From contig JAGSPR010000309.1 of the NCBI GenBank assembly GCA_018262455.1, forward strand, positions 1 through 12,652: 12,652 nt of DNA, written 5' to 3'. The translations under genes and the position numbers were made by a program. Below the pieces are notes generated by a model that saw only the letters and a program-made list of their open reading frames with translations, did no database searches and was not told the DNA's origin. Shown piece after piece: positions 12,255-12,652 of this stretch (positions are counted from its first letter, which is position 1; the number at the start of each line of letters is the position of its first letter). Source of the stretch: Deltaproteobacteria bacterium (GTDB lineage Bacteria > Myxococcota > Polyangia > Haliangiales > Haliangiaceae).

Positions 12255-12652
12255 GTGAGCCGTGCAGTCGGTCCCGCGGACGTGCAACATCTCGACGAGT
12301 CCGCCGATCAGGTCACGAAGCTGGAACGCGAGCTCGCCGTGCTCGCCCAGCGGGTGGCGCAGCTCGAAGGAAGGTCGGCTGTCGCGCGCGGGCCGCGCGG
12401 GCCGCGCGTGAGCGACTCCGCGGCGCAGCTCGAGGCAAAGCTTGGCACCTACTGGCTGAGCCGGATCGGCATCGTCTCGCTGATCACCGGGACTGCCCTG
12501 CTGATCCTCACCTACTTCGGAGAGCTCGGGGCGGTGCTCCGGATCGCCCTCGGGTACCTGATCGCGGGGATGCTGGCCTGGGCCGGCCAGCGGATCGGGC
12601 GGCGACATGCGCGGTTCGGCCACGTGATCTTCGGCGGCGCGCTGGCGATCGC
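12255..12652 (+). CDS. DUF2339 membrane protein, N-terminal fragment
   Basis: The gene starts at a GTG (12255) and runs open to the window edge, giving 132 residues of what is normally a protein of 600 or more. Residues 19-40 form a short coiled coil (VTKLERELAVLAQRVAQLEGR), followed by an Arg/Gly/Pro linker (RGPRGPR) encoded by two 9-base tandem copies. Residues 58-132 show the family opening: LEAKLGTYWLSRIGIVSLITGTALL, then LGAVLRIALGYLIAGML, then RFGHVIFGGALAI, i.e. the coiled coil, the LG-x-W-L-x-R-IG motif and the first membrane helices of DUF2339 proteins. The family has many membrane helices and an unknown role in the envelope. No Shine-Dalgarno precedes the GTG, so the exact start is uncertain. 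It lies 150 bases after the CBS gene; the gap includes the palindrome GCGATATCGC (12127-12136). Confidence 0.8.
   Translation, partial: MSRAVGPADVQHLDESADQVTKLERELAVLAQRVAQLEGRSAVARGPRGPRVSDSAAQLEAKLGTYWLSRIGIVSLITGTALLILTYFGELGAVLRIALGYLIAGMLAWAGQRIGRRHARFGHVIFGGALAI
12391..12408 (+). repeat. 9-base tandem repeat x2 in DUF2339 gene
   Basis: Two adjacent copies of GGCCGCGCG encode the Gly-Pro-Arg repeats of the linker between the coiled coil and first membrane helix. In-frame unit, so copy change would alter only linker length. Confidence 0.65.

Noticed and set aside
11463..12623. 386-codon minus-strand open frame
   Set aside because: Antisense to the clear CBS protein and the start of DUF2339; no domain.

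Overview
The window looks like chromosomal DNA of a GC-rich deltaproteobacterial-type organism, most likely Myxococcota (Haliangium/Kofleria/Nannocystis-like). This rests on strong G/C bias at third codon positions, several lipoproteins with a very short signal peptide followed by a Gly/Pro/Asp-rich linker, an FHA-domain protein start of the type fused to sigma-54 activators in myxobacteria, a short coiled-coil protein opening with SYRDDRDALLARL, and a c-type cytochrome lipoprotein. No alignment was run, so the taxonomy is inference. I see no rRNA, tRNA, CRISPR array, transposase, integrase or phage gene.

Layout. 1-141: 5' end of a minus-strand FHA-domain gene, divergent from a lipoprotein gene (256-903), followed by a small coiled-coil protein (942-1397). 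1467-3075: two minus-strand lipoproteins, a triheme c-type cytochrome (2266-3075) and, downstream of it, an unidentified lipoprotein (1467-2093). 3262-4601: plus-strand pair of a small predicted outer-membrane barrel and an endonuclease/exonuclease/phosphatase-fold lipoprotein with ATGA start-stop overlap. 4619-6798: minus-strand pair of a ZIP-family metal transporter and a DUF3943 envelope protein. 6982-7248: an 88-residue helical protein. 7268-8500: patatin-like phospholipase (minus). 8800-10283: plus-strand DUF6629-type membrane protein, 67-residue two-helix membrane protein and a host-attachment (baeRF-like) protein. 10380-11150: exported helical protein, overlapping tail-to-tail a minus-strand two-CBS protein (11092-11487). 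This is divergent from a second, plus-strand two-CBS protein (11649-12104). 12255-end: start of a DUF2339 multi-pass membrane protein.

The common theme is the cell envelope: four lipoproteins, a predicted outer-membrane barrel, a DUF3943 protein, two or three inner-membrane proteins and a lipase. The cytoplasmic CBS and host-attachment proteins look like energy or stress sensing. I find no convincing multi-gene defence, secretion or biosynthetic system. The best leads are regulatory: two candidate sigma-54 (-24/-12) elements close to start codons at 256 and 9771/9780, a perfect 7-bp-arm inverted repeat beside the start at 2093, and a palindrome between the divergent cytochrome and barrel genes. 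Also notable are a C8 tract and a (TGGCG)4 pentanucleotide repeat inside coding sequence, and a patatin with an altered oxyanion loop.
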